Below are positions 51,465 through 59,966 of a stretch of 64,000 nt of DNA, piece after piece. The position numbers and the translations under genes were made by a program. Below the pieces are notes generated by a model. That model had not been told where the DNA came from. It saw only the letters and a program-made list of their open reading frames with translations, and made no database searches. Where the stretch lies: assembly GCA_963772825.1 (NCBI GenBank), contig CAVYYX010000015.1:186001-250000 (forward strand), given 5' to 3'. This stretch comes from Desertimonas sp963772825. GTDB taxonomy: Bacteria > Actinomycetota > Acidimicrobiia > Acidimicrobiales > Ilumatobacteraceae. Within the stretch, counting starts at the first letter, position 1. Every line of letters starts with the position of its first letter.

Positions 51465-52502
51465 GTGTCCGGGCCGGTCTTTCTTGCTGCGGCGCGAGCC
51501 CAACCCGTGGACCGAACGCCTGTGTGGTTCATGCGCCAGGCCGGGCGCAGCCTGCCTGAGTACCGCCGGGTTCGCGGCGACGGCTCGATCCTCGAGGCGA
51601 TCAAGCAGCCCGAGCTGGCCGCCGAGATCACCCTCCAGCCGGTTCGTCGCTACGGCGTCGATGCCGCCGTGCTGTACTCCGACATCGTCGTTCCGGTCCA
51701 CGCCATCGGCTTCGGCATCGACGTCGCGCCCGGCACCGGGCCCGTCGCCCCCGAACCGTTCCGAGCCAGCGCCGACCTGCAGCGGCTGCGCCCGCTGCAG
51801 CCCGACGACATCTCCTACGTCGCCGAGACGGTGGCCCTCGTGACCAGCGAGCTCGGCGACGCGACGCCGGTGCTCGCCTTCGCCGGTGCTCCGTTCACCG
51901 TCGCCAGTTACCTCGTCGAGGGCCGCCCAAGTCGCACCTACGAGCACACCAAGGCGTTGCTGCACACCGATCCAAGCGTGTGGCACGCCCTGATGGACTC
52001 CTTGGCGGCGATGGCCGTCGAGTTCGTCGACGTCCAGCTCTCGGCCGGGGCGAAGGCGTTCCAGCTGTTCGACTCCTGGGCCGGCACGCTCTCCGCCGCT
52101 GACTACGAGCAGTTCGTGCTCCCGCACTCCCGGCGCGTGTTCACCGAGCTGGCCGAGCGCCATCCGAATGCGCCCGGCATCCATTTCGGCATCGGCTGCG
52201 ATCACCTCGTCGAGTCGATGGCCTCTGCCGGCGCCCAGGTGGTCGGGCTCGACTGGCGGACGTCGATCAGCGCGGCGCGCAAGCGCCTCCGACCCGGCGT
52301 CGCCCTGCAGGGCAACCTCGATCCGGCGCTGGTCCTCGCCGGCGCTGACGTCGCCGTTGCCGGTGCCCAGGCGGTCCTCGCCGACAACGGTGGACAGCCA
52401 GGGCACATCTTCAATCTCGGCCACGGCGTGCACCCGGCGAGCGACCCTGGCGTGCTCGCTGCCGTCGTCGAGTACGTCCACGACGCCACCACTTCTCAAT
52501 GA
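51465..52502 (+). CDS. hemE: uroporphyrinogen decarboxylase
   Basis: 345 residues, GTG start. The signature WFMRQAGRSLPEYRRVR is at about residue 25, with the catalytic Asp in VLYSDIVVPVHAIGFGI and the second signature GCDHLVESMASAGAQVVGLDW. It decarboxylates uroporphyrinogen III to coproporphyrinogen III. It is the first gene of hemE-hemH-hemY, and its stop overlaps hemH. Confidence 0.96.
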   Translation: MSGPVFLAAARAQPVDRTPVWFMRQAGRSLPEYRRVRGDGSILEAIKQPELAAEITLQPVRRYGVDAAVLYSDIVVPVHAIGFGIDVAPGTGPVAPEPFRASADLQRLRPLQPDDISYVAETVALVTSELGDATPVLAFAGAPFTVASYLVEGRPSRTYEHTKALLHTDPSVWHALMDSLAAMAVEFVDVQLSAGAKAFQLFDSWAGTLSAADYEQFVLPHSRRVFTELAERHPNAPGIHFGIGCDHLVESMASAGAQVVGLDWRTSISAARKRLRPGVALQGNLDPALVLAGADVAVAGAQAVLADNGGQPGHIFNLGHGVHPASDPGVLAAVVEYVHDATTSQ

Positions 52503-53422
52503 ACCTTCCCGGCGTGGTCGTGATGGCGTACGGCACGCCACGGTCGGCCGAGGAGATCCTGCCCTACTACACCGACATCCGGCGCGGCCGCCCCCCGAGC
52601 GACGAGCAACTCGCCGAGCTGACCGCTCGCTACGAGGCGATCGGTGGTCTCAGCCCGCTCGCCGAGCGCACCGAGGCGCAGCGCGTCATGCTCGCCCAGG
52701 AGTTGGACAACGAGGCCCCCGGAGCCTTCACCGTGCGGGTCGGGCTGCGCCACGTCGAGCCGACCATCGAGACCGCCGTCGGAGCCCTCGCCGACGCCGG
52801 CGCCGACGGCATCGTCGGCCTCGTGCTCGCCCCGCACTACTCGTCGATGTCGGTGGCGGTGTACCTCGAACGGGCAGCCGCAGCCGCAGAACGTCGCCGG
52901 CTGCCGTTTGTCGGCATCGAGCGATGGGCGGACGATCCGGTGTACGTGGCCTACCTCGCCGACAACGTACGAGCGTCGCTGGCCCATCCAGCGCTACCGG
53001 CGGCGACGCACGTCCTGTTCACCGCCCATTCGCTGCCCCGGCGGATCCTCGACACCGGCGACCCCTATCCGAGCGAGATCGCCAAGACCGCTGCGCTCGT
53101 CGCCGGGCAGGCCGGGCTGGCGACCGATCGCTGGTCCATCGCCTGGCAGTCGGCAGGACGCACGTCCGAGCCGTGGCTCGAGCCCGACCTTCTGTCGGTC
53201 ATCGGCTCGCTAGCCGCCTCGCCCGAGGTCGACGGCGTGCTCGTGTGCCCCTGCGGCTTCGTGGCCGACCACCTCGAGGTGCTCTATGACCTCGACATCG
53301 AGGCACGGCAACACGCCGAGGCGGCCGGCCTCGTGTTCCGCCGCACCCCCGTGGTCAACGACGACAGCCAGGTGATGGCCGCCCTCGCTCGGCGCATCAC
53401 CGACCTCGCCGGTCGGTCGTGA
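52499..53422 (+). CDS. hemH: ferrochelatase (coproporphyrin type)
   Basis: 307 residues; the ATG overlaps the hemE stop. VMAYGTPRSAEEILPYYTDI opens the type II chelatase fold; the metal His is in LFTAHSLPRRILDTGDPY and the conserved Glu region is VCPCGFVADHLEVLYDLDIE. In Actinobacteria this enzyme inserts iron into coproporphyrin III (CpfC). Its stop overlaps the next GTG. A HemQ/ChdC gene, needed to finish the route, is not in the window. Confidence 0.94.
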   Translation: MNLPGVVVMAYGTPRSAEEILPYYTDIRRGRPPSDEQLAELTARYEAIGGLSPLAERTEAQRVMLAQELDNEAPGAFTVRVGLRHVEPTIETAVGALADAGADGIVGLVLAPHYSSMSVAVYLERAAAAAERRRLPFVGIERWADDPVYVAYLADNVRASLAHPALPAATHVLFTAHSLPRRILDTGDPYPSEIAKTAALVAGQAGLATDRWSIAWQSAGRTSEPWLEPDLLSVIGSLAASPEVDGVLVCPCGFVADHLEVLYDLDIEARQHAEAAGLVFRRTPVVNDDSQVMAALARRITDLAGRS

Positions 53423-54774
53423 ACCGTCGAGTCGTCGTCGTCGGCGGGGGCATCGCCGGGCTCACCGTCGCCGAGCGGCTCAGCGCGGCGCCCGCCGCTG
53501 ACGAGTTCCGCCTCGAGCTTCGCGAGCGCAGCGACCGCATCGGCGGAGCACTGAGGACGTCGCCGTTCGCCGGCCGCCCGGCGATCGACGAAGGCGCCGA
53601 TGCGTTCCTTGCCAGGGTCCCCCACGGCACGGCCCTCGCCGAGCGGGTCGGCCTCGCCGCAGAGCTGACCTCGCCGGCGACGGGCAGCGCCTTGGTTTGG
53701 CACGACGGGCTACACCGCATCCCGGATGGACTGCTCCTCGGAGTGCCGGGCGATCTCGCGGCGCTGGCCACGAGCCGGCTGTTGAGCGTGAGGGGCAAGC
53801 TACGGGCGGCAATCGAGCCGCTGCTGCCGTCCACCGGTGAGAACGGTGATTCTGTCGGCACGCTGATCCGCGCCCGCTTCGGCGACGAGGTCCACGAGCG
53901 CCTCGTCGACGCCCTCGTCGGCAGCATCTACGCCGCCGACACCGACCGCTTCAGCCTCGCCATGGTGCCCCAGCTGTCGTCCCTCGCGTCCGGCCAGCGC
54001 AGCCTGTTGCTCGCCGCTCGACGCGCTCGGCGCGCCGTTCCGCCGGTGAGCGGACCGGTCTTTCACGCGCCGACGTCCGGTATGGAATCGCTGGCGACCG
54101 CCGCCGCTGAACGCGCCACTCGCGCCGGCGCAGTCATTCGGCGGTCGGTGGCGGTCGATGCGCTGGCCGTCGACGGTGCCGGCTGGCGAGTGGACGACGA
54201 GCCGGTCGACGCAGTCGTGCTCGCCACGCCCGCGGTCGACAGCGCGGGGCTCGTCATCACGAGCAACCCGCAGCTCGCCGCCCTGCTACGACACAGCGAA
54301 CGGGCCAGCGTCGCCATCGTCACGCTGGCGGTGCCGACCTTGCCGTCATCAGTGCGCGGGATGAGCGGCTACCTCGTGCCCAAGCCGGACCAGCGGCTCG
54401 TGACGGCCGCCTCGTTCGGTTCCCAGAAATGGACGCACTGGCAGGGACGTGACGAGATCGTTCGGGTGTCAGTCGGCCGCGACGGCTTGCCGATCGACGA
54501 CCTCGACGACGCAACACTCGTCGACGCCGCGGTCAGCGAGCTCGGACGGCACCTCGGTGCCGTCATCCAGCCGACCGCCGTGCGGCTGAGCCGTTGGCCG
54601 CAGGCGTTCCCGCAATACCGCCCAGGCCACCTCGACTGGCTCGCCGCCGTCGACGCCGCCACGCCGCCTGGCCTGTTCCTCACCGGCGCCAGCTACCGCG
54701 GCATCGGCGTGCCGGCCTGCATCGCCGACGCCGAGCGAACGGCTGCCGCCGTCGTCGGCTATCTCAGGCGCTGA
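53419..54774 (+). CDS. hemY: coproporphyrinogen III oxidase (HemY/CgoX)
   Basis: 451 residues from a GTG overlapping hemH. The FAD site is RVVVVGGGIAGLTVAERLSA; ERSDRIGGALRTSPF continues the dinucleotide fold; the substrate domain includes RFGDEVHERLVDALVGSIYA, and the C-terminal FAD loop is GLFLTGASYRGIGVPACIAD. In the coproporphyrin-dependent pathway it oxidises coproporphyrinogen III to coproporphyrin III before iron insertion. Confidence 0.94.
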   Translation: MNRRVVVVGGGIAGLTVAERLSAAPAADEFRLELRERSDRIGGALRTSPFAGRPAIDEGADAFLARVPHGTALAERVGLAAELTSPATGSALVWHDGLHRIPDGLLLGVPGDLAALATSRLLSVRGKLRAAIEPLLPSTGENGDSVGTLIRARFGDEVHERLVDALVGSIYAADTDRFSLAMVPQLSSLASGQRSLLLAARRARRAVPPVSGPVFHAPTSGMESLATAAAERATRAGAVIRRSVAVDALAVDGAGWRVDDEPVDAVVLATPAVDSAGLVITSNPQLAALLRHSERASVAIVTLAVPTLPSSVRGMSGYLVPKPDQRLVTAASFGSQKWTHWQGRDEIVRVSVGRDGLPIDDLDDATLVDAAVSELGRHLGAVIQPTAVRLSRWPQAFPQYRPGHLDWLAAVDAATPPGLFLTGASYRGIGVPACIADAERTAAAVVGYLRR

Positions 54775-54895
54775 CGCTCGGAGTGTTTCCTGCGGGGCGT
54801 GTCTGCAGCAGGCACTCCAGTGGCCGACGTTCCGACCCACGGTTCGGTCGAGACCGGTGGCGCCGAGGCGGATCTTGCAGGTGTCCTGGCTGTTG

Positions 54896-55070
54896 TCAGG
54901 CGACGATGGTGGTGATCGCGCCGGCGGCGAGCTCCAGGGCGGTGTCGACCAGCTCATCGGGGCGGGTCACCGGACCAGATGAGCCAGACCAAACGATCAG
55001 CTCGTCTGGTTTCGGGCGGTCGGTCGCCGTGGGATCATCGGCGATGTGATGTGCGACCCACCGGCACGGT
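54896..55070 (-). pseudogene. possible gene remnant, 3' coding fragment without start
   Basis: The 314-base gap between hemY and the cupin gene holds a minus-strand frame with protein-like composition, DELIVWSGSSGPVTRPDELV followed by DTALELAAGAITTIVA and a stop at 54896. No start codon is found upstream in frame before the cupin promoter, so it looks like a decayed 3' end or a chance frame. A GTG at the internal Val-Thr-Arg-Pro would give only 24 residues. A 10/11-bp inverted repeat (54974-54984/55000-55010) lies inside it. Confidence 0.25.
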
Positions 55071-55076
55071 CGCGGT

Positions 55077-55082
55077 TACCTT
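55077..55082 (+). promoter_or_regulatory. putative -10 box of the cupin gene
   Basis: TACCTT ends 6 bases before the ATG at 55089; leaderless geometry. Confidence 0.4.
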
Positions 55083-55088
55083 CCGCAC

Positions 55089-55448
55089 ATGGACGACAAG
55101 ATCAACCTTGCCCAGAAGCTGGCGCAGTTCGACGAGCACTGGAGCCCGCGGATCGTCGGCTACCTCAACGATTACAAGGTGATGGTCGTCAAGGTCCGCG
55201 ACGAGTTCGTGTGGCACTCCCACGCCGACACCGACGACTTCTTCCTCGTGCTCAACGGCAAGGTCACGATCGAACTGCGAGATCGTGATGTCGAGTTGAG
55301 CGAGGGTGAGCTGTTCGTCGTCCCGCGGGGCGTGGAGCATCGGCCACGCGCCGACGAGGAGGCCCACCTCCTGCTCATCGAGCCGCGGGGTACGCCGAAC
55401 ACCGGCGACGCCGGCGGGTCGCTCACCGCAACCGAGCGGGAGGTCTGA
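55089..55448 (+). CDS. cupin domain protein
   Basis: 119 residues. Both cupin motifs are present: motif 1 WHSHADTDDFFLVLNGKVTI (two His and Asp/Glu-type ligands) and motif 2 ELFVVPRGVEHRP (His). The N-terminus, QFDEHWSPRIVGYLNDYKVM, matches a widespread group of small single-domain cupins of unknown function. A bound metal is likely. Confidence 0.88.
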   Translation: MDDKINLAQKLAQFDEHWSPRIVGYLNDYKVMVVKVRDEFVWHSHADTDDFFLVLNGKVTIELRDRDVELSEGELFVVPRGVEHRPRADEEAHLLLIEPRGTPNTGDAGGSLTATEREV

Positions 55449-55461
55449 GTGCGCCACGCCC

Positions 55462-56826
55462 TCACGACGTCGCAATGGGCAGGGTGATCGTCACCCGTGC
55501 TCCGCCGAGCGGGGAGTCGGTGATCGACAGCTGCCCGCCGTGGCCGGTGGCGACGTCGGTCGCCACGGCGAGGCCGAGACCGGCGCCGCCTTCGTCGCGA
55601 CTGCGCCCTTCGTCAAGGCGCACGAAGCGGCGCACGACGTTGCCGCGCTGGTCCGGCGGGATGCCGGGGCCGTCGTCGTCGACATGGACGGCGACGTGGT
55701 CCCCGCCGTTGCCCTCGATCGCCACGGCGACCTCGGTGGCCGCCGCCGTTGCAGCGTTGGCCACGAGATGATCGAACGCTCTCCCGAGGGCGCGCTCGTC
55801 TCCCCGCACGACCACCGCATCCTCCAGCTGCGGGCTCGCGACGGGGACTCGGCGACGTCGTGATGCCACCTCGTTGACGACCACGCCGAGATCGATGTCG
55901 TCGTGGGCGAAGGACATCTCGTCGCCGCGGGCCAGCAGCAGCAGGTCGTCGACGAGCAGCTGGAGGCGATCCAATTCGCCGAGCACCACGTCGCCCGTCG
56001 CCGACCAATCCGCGTTCGGATCGCGCTGGGCGACCTCCAACTCGGTGCGCATCACGGCGACCGGTGTGCGCAGCTCGTGGGAGGCGTCCGAGACGAGTCG
56101 CCGACTCGTCTCGCTCGATCGCTCGAGGCGGCCGAGCATCTGGTTCATCGTCCTGGCCAGCTCGGCGATCTCGTCGCCGGACCCTGGCTCCGGCAACCGC
56201 TCGTGCAGCGAGCGCGACTCGATGCCGGCGACCTGGGCGGTCATGTTGCGGACTGGACGCAGGGCCCGTCCGGCGAGCACCCACGAAGTCCCGCCGACGA
56301 GCAGCACCAACGCCGGGACGACCACCCACAGCGCCTGACGGGTCCGATCGATCGTCGCCTGCACGTCGTCGAGCGGCGACACCGTCGACAGCAAGGCCCC
56401 ACCGACCGGTTGCGCGTCGAACAGGTAGTTCGACGTCGACGGCAAACCGAGACGCTCGGCGATCACGGCCCGGCTGACCAGCTGACCGGGCGCGGCAGCC
56501 GGCGCCGACATCACCTCGTCGGCCAGCTCGACCCCTTCCGGGACGGCGACGACGAACGTCCGCCCTCCAGCGCCGAACTGCAGCGTGGTGACGCCATTCA
56601 TCTCGACGACCGAAGCTGACGGCGGGATGCCGTCGGCCCGCAGCACCTCGGCCTGCCGGGCGAGGGCACCTTGCGCGGCGGTGCGAGCGTCGTCGATGAG
56701 GACGTGCTCCAGTGCCTGCAAGAGACCCACGGCGCCGACGATCAGGGCGAGGGCGAAGACGCCGGCCCCGAGCAGGGTGACGCGCAGGCGGACCGAACCG
56801 CGCAGCTGCCGAAGTCGATCCCCCAC
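55462..56826 (-). CDS. two-component sensor histidine kinase
   Basis: 454 residues from a GTG directly after the response regulator stop. Topology: first membrane helix (about 15-37), an extracytoplasmic domain (about 38-165), a second helix (ALWVVVPALVLLVGGTSWVL), HAMP (RALRPVRNMTAQVAGIESRS), the phospho-acceptor box SDASHELRTPVAVMRTELEV, and ATPase motifs HLVANAATAAA, HVDDDGPGIPPDQRG and GGAGLGLAVATDVATGHGG. It resembles the MprB/TcrY-type actinobacterial kinases. The signal is unknown. Confidence 0.93.
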   Translation of the reverse strand: MGDRLRQLRGSVRLRVTLLGAGVFALALIVGAVGLLQALEHVLIDDARTAAQGALARQAEVLRADGIPPSASVVEMNGVTTLQFGAGGRTFVVAVPEGVELADEVMSAPAAAPGQLVSRAVIAERLGLPSTSNYLFDAQPVGGALLSTVSPLDDVQATIDRTRQALWVVVPALVLLVGGTSWVLAGRALRPVRNMTAQVAGIESRSLHERLPEPGSGDEIAELARTMNQMLGRLERSSETSRRLVSDASHELRTPVAVMRTELEVAQRDPNADWSATGDVVLGELDRLQLLVDDLLLLARGDEMSFAHDDIDLGVVVNEVASRRRRVPVASPQLEDAVVVRGDERALGRAFDHLVANAATAAATEVAVAIEGNGGDHVAVHVDDDGPGIPPDQRGNVVRRFVRLDEGRSRDEGGAGLGLAVATDVATGHGGQLSITDSPLGGARVTITLPIATS

Positions 56827-57507
56827 TCACCCCACCTGTTCGTCGACGAGCCGGTAGCCGACCGTGCGGATCGTCTGCAGCGTGTGTCGGGCGAAGGGCC
56901 GGTCGATCTTCGAGCGCAGATAGCCCACGTACACCTCGACGACATTGTCGTCGCCGTCGAAGTCGAGTCCCCACACCTCTGACAGCAGCTCGGTCTTCGA
57001 CGCCACGCCGCCGTCACGTCGCGCGAGGGCGACCAGCAGGTCGAGCTCGCGGGCAGTGAGCACCAGCTCGCTCGGTCCCCGGAACACCCTGCGCTTGATC
57101 GGATCGACCCGCAGGTCGCCGATCATCAGCGCCCCGTCTGGCGTGTTCGTCGCCCGGCGGATCAGGGCGCGCAGGCGGGCGACGAGGACGACGAAGCTGA
57201 ACGGCTTGCGCAGGAAGTCGTCTGCGCCGAGCTCGAGGCCCTCGGCCTCGTCGTGCTCGCCCTGCTTCGCCGTGAGCATCAGGATCGGCGTGGCGACACC
57301 CTCTTCGCGCAGCTTCCGGCACACGACGTAGCCGTTGAGTCCGGGGAGCAACACGTCGAGGATGATCGCCGCGTAGGCACCCTCCTGGGCCCGCCACAGG
57401 CCGTCTGGTCCAGTCGTCGCCGTGTCGACCTCGAAGCCTTCCGCCCGCAGCCCGCGGGCGATCGCCTCCCCCAGGCGGACCTCGTCCTCGACCACCAGCA
57501 CACGCAC
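56827..57507 (-). CDS. OmpR/PhoB-type response regulator
   Basis: 226 residues. The receiver domain has the acidic pair in VVEDEVRLGEAI, the phospho-acceptor Asp in AAIILDVLLPGLNGY, Thr/Lys-type switch residues in MLTAKQGEHDEAEGL and FLRKPFSF, and then a winged helix (VLTARELDLLVALARRDGGV, VVEVYVGYLRSKIDRPFA, IRTVGYRLVDE). It pairs with the abutting kinase and diverges from the lipoprotein-transporter operon, its probable target. Confidence 0.94.
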   Translation of the reverse strand: MRVLVVEDEVRLGEAIARGLRAEGFEVDTATTGPDGLWRAQEGAYAAIILDVLLPGLNGYVVCRKLREEGVATPILMLTAKQGEHDEAEGLELGADDFLRKPFSFVVLVARLRALIRRATNTPDGALMIGDLRVDPIKRRVFRGPSELVLTARELDLLVALARRDGGVASKTELLSEVWGLDFDGDDNVVEVYVGYLRSKIDRPFARHTLQTIRTVGYRLVDEQVG

Positions 57508-57548
57508 GCCCCGAGTCTGTTCCGTCGAGGATCGAAATGGAACGTCTC

Positions 57549-57585
57549 CTCAGCTTGTCCTCAGCGGCGCTCACCTGTCTCTCAG
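57549..57585. promoter_or_regulatory. triple CTCAG direct repeats, candidate response-regulator binding site
   Basis: CTCAG occurs at 57549-57553, 57560-57564 and 57581-57585, starts 11 and 21 bases apart, i.e. about one and two helical turns. The first two are part of a longer repeat, cctcagc. Such phased direct repeats are how OmpR/PhoB-family dimers bind, and MprA-type sites also contain CTCAG-like cores. The site is in the 101-base gap between the regulator and the lipoprotein gene. Confidence 0.5.
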
Positions 57586-57608
57586 GGCCGCGCCGTCATC
57601 GTCCTGCC

Positions 57609-58230
57609 ATGAACCAGATCAAGAGAGCGACGACCACGATCGCCGCCGTGATGCTCGCCGCGATGCCCTTGGCCGCGTGTGGCGGCGGCGGCGGCGGCAG
57701 CGCGAGCGACGACGCCGACCAGGAGGTGGCCTCGCTGGGAACGGAGCCAGACGCACCGGTCGTCAGCGACATCACCGCGTCGACCGCGCCGCTGGACCCC
57801 GAGGAGGCGCAGTTGGCGTTTGCCGAATGCATGCGGGAGCACGGCATCGATATGCCCGACCCGGGTAGCGGACGGTGGCATCCAGATCATGGCCACGCCC
57901 GAGACCGAGGACGAGATGAACGCGGCGATGGAGGACTGCCAGCCGTTGCTCGCCAACGCCCGCGGCGCCATCGAGATGGACCCCGAGCAAGAGGCGGAGA
58001 TGCGCGAGCAGCTGCTCGAGTTCACCGAGTGCATGCGTGACCAGGGGATCGACCTGCCCGACCCGGTGTTCAGCGACGACGGCGGGTTCAGCGTGCAAGC
58101 TGAGGCGGGCGAGGGTGGCGGCGCCACCGGAGGACCACGGGCCGACGAAGACTTCCAGGCCGCAGCCGACGAGTGCGGCGGTGACGGCGGCGCCTTGATG
58201 ATCTCCACCGACACGGTCGTCGCGGAATGA
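57609..58230 (+). CDS. lipoprotein with duplicated ECMRxxGID motif, one-base frameshift
   Basis: About 206 residues after removing one G near 57870. The signal MNQIKRATTTIAAVMLAAMP ends in lipobox LAAC, followed by a Gly-rich linker. Two related segments carry AFAECMREHGIDMPDP and EFTECMRDQGIDLPDP; a further Cys is in AADECGGDGG. Frames join as MPDPGS|DGGIQIMATPE. This type of protein is frequent beside actinobacterial MacAB-like transporters, but its role is not known. The stop overlaps the adaptor gene (ATGATG). Confidence 0.8.
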
Positions 58231-59271
58231 TGCGACGCTGGCTGCTCGCGGGTGGCACGGTCGGCGCCGTTGCGGTCGGCGGCCACCGTCGGTGTCGCCA
58301 TCGGTTCCCGCGACCACGACTCCAACACGGCGTCGGCGACGACCCCGGCCGCCGACCTCAACCTCACACCCGTCGTGCGTCGGGACCTCGCCCGCAACGA
58401 GGAGCTCGACGGCACCACCGGGTACGGCGCCGAATCCGAGCTCATGCTGCCCCAGGAGGGCACGCTGACGTCGCTCCCCCAGCCAGGCACGGCGATCGAC
58501 CACGGCGACGTGATCGCCTCCGTCGACGATCAGCCGGTCATCGCCATCCGCAGCGATGCCACGCTGTGGCGAGACCTCGGTCCGAGTTCGGATGACGGCG
58601 ACGACGTGTTGGCGATCGAGCGGATGCTTGCTCAGCTCGGCTACGCCGCAGATCACGACGTCACCGTCGACGGCGACTGGACCGATGCCACCACGAGGGC
58701 GGTGAAGGCCTTCCAAGAGGATCGCGGTCAGGACGACGACGGCGAGATCAGCCGTGGCGAGATCGTCACGATCCCCGGCCCGCTGCGCGTCTCCAAGGTC
58801 GCCGGGGTCGTCGGCCAGCCGGCGAGCGAGGCCGGAATCACGGTCACCGATCCGGAACAGACGGTCAACGTCGACCTCGACGTCGCCGACGCCACGCTGC
58901 TCGCCGTCGGCGACGCGGTGACGGTCGAGCTGCCCGACGGCTCCAGCGTCGCCGCCACGGTGGCATCGATCGGCGAAGCGAGCACCGACGAATCCGGGGC
59001 GACGACGTTCCCGGTGGACATCGTCGTCGAAGGAGGGACCGGCTTGCCGACGGGCAGCCCGGTCGACGTCGTCGTGTCGATCGTCGCCGCCACCGACGTC
59101 CTCACGGTCCCGGTCGAAGCGGTGCTCGCCCTCGCCGAAGGCGGCTACGCCGTGGAGGTGCGAGACGGGGCGACCACCCGCCTCGTCGGCGTCGAGCTGG
59201 GCACGTTCGCCGATGGCTTCGTGGAGATCACCGGCGATGTCGCCGAAGGCGCCGAAGTGGTCCTCGCGTGA
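58227..59271 (+). CDS. membrane-fusion-type adaptor with peptidoglycan-binding domain, one-base frameshift
   Basis: About 347 residues after removing one base near 58280. The N-terminus MMRRWLLAGGTVGAVAVG is a signal/anchor and continues as ATVGVAIGSRDHDSN in the next frame. Residues about 110-160 hold a PG_binding_1 repeat (VLAIERMLAQLGYAADHDVT, VDGDWTDATTRAVKAFQED). A barrel-sandwich/HlyD-like region follows, with VTVELPDGSSVAATVASIGE and VLTVPVEAVLALAEGGYAVE. This is the usual adaptor accompanying MacB-like ABC exporters in Gram-positive bacteria. Confidence 0.85.
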
Positions 59272-59966
59272 TTCAGGAGAACTCCACAGTCCTCGAACTC
59301 GCCGGCGTCACCAAGGAGTACCGCGGAGATCCCCCCGTCCGCGCCCTCGACGGTGTGAACCTGTCCGTTGACGCCGGCGAGTTCGTGGCCATCGTCGGAC
59401 CTTCGGGGTCCGGCAAGTCGACGCTGATCAACGTCGTCGGCGCCCTCCACCGCCCGACGTCCGGCACCGTGCTGATCGACGGGCGGGACGTCAGTCGGCT
59501 GAGCGACGCCCGCCTCGCCGCCGTGCGCGGTCGGCGAATCGGCTTCGTGTTCCAACAGTTCCATCTCGTCGAAGGGCTGACGGCCGTCGAGAACGTGGCG
59601 ACCGGGCTGCTGTACGCGGGCATCGGGCGGTCGACCCGCATCGCCCGCGCCCGAACCGCTCTCGAGCAGGTCGGTCTCGGCGACAAGGCCGCACGCAAGC
59701 CCGGCGCGCTCTCCGGTGGAGAACGCCAGCGCGTCGGCATCGCCAGGGCGCTGGTCGGCGAGCCGGCGATCATCCTCGCCGACGAGCCGACCGGCAATCT
59801 CGACAGCCGGACCGGGGCGGCGATCGTCGCCCTGTTCCGCGACCTGCACCGCGCCGGGCACACCCTGGTGCTGATCACCCACGATCGAGACATCGCCGAG
59901 CAGGCACCACGCCAGGTGTCGCTGCTCGACGGTGTGATCGTCGACGACCTCGCCCGCGCCTCATGA
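59268..59966 (+). CDS. MacB/LolD-type ABC transporter ATPase
   Basis: 232 residues, GTG start overlapping the adaptor gene. Walker A IVGPSGSGKSTLINVVGAL at about residue 43, Q-loop FVFQQFHLVEGLTAVEN, signature LSGGERQRVGIARAL, Walker B IILADEPTGNLD and switch His LITHDRD. It powers the permease that follows. The Asp-Ser-Arg-Thr-Gly after Walker B fits the LolD/MacB group. Confidence 0.94.
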   Translation: MIQENSTVLELAGVTKEYRGDPPVRALDGVNLSVDAGEFVAIVGPSGSGKSTLINVVGALHRPTSGTVLIDGRDVSRLSDARLAAVRGRRIGFVFQQFHLVEGLTAVENVATGLLYAGIGRSTRIARARTALEQVGLGDKAARKPGALSGGERQRVGIARALVGEPAIILADEPTGNLDSRTGAAIVALFRDLHRAGHTLVLITHDRDIAEQAPRQVSLLDGVIVDDLARAS

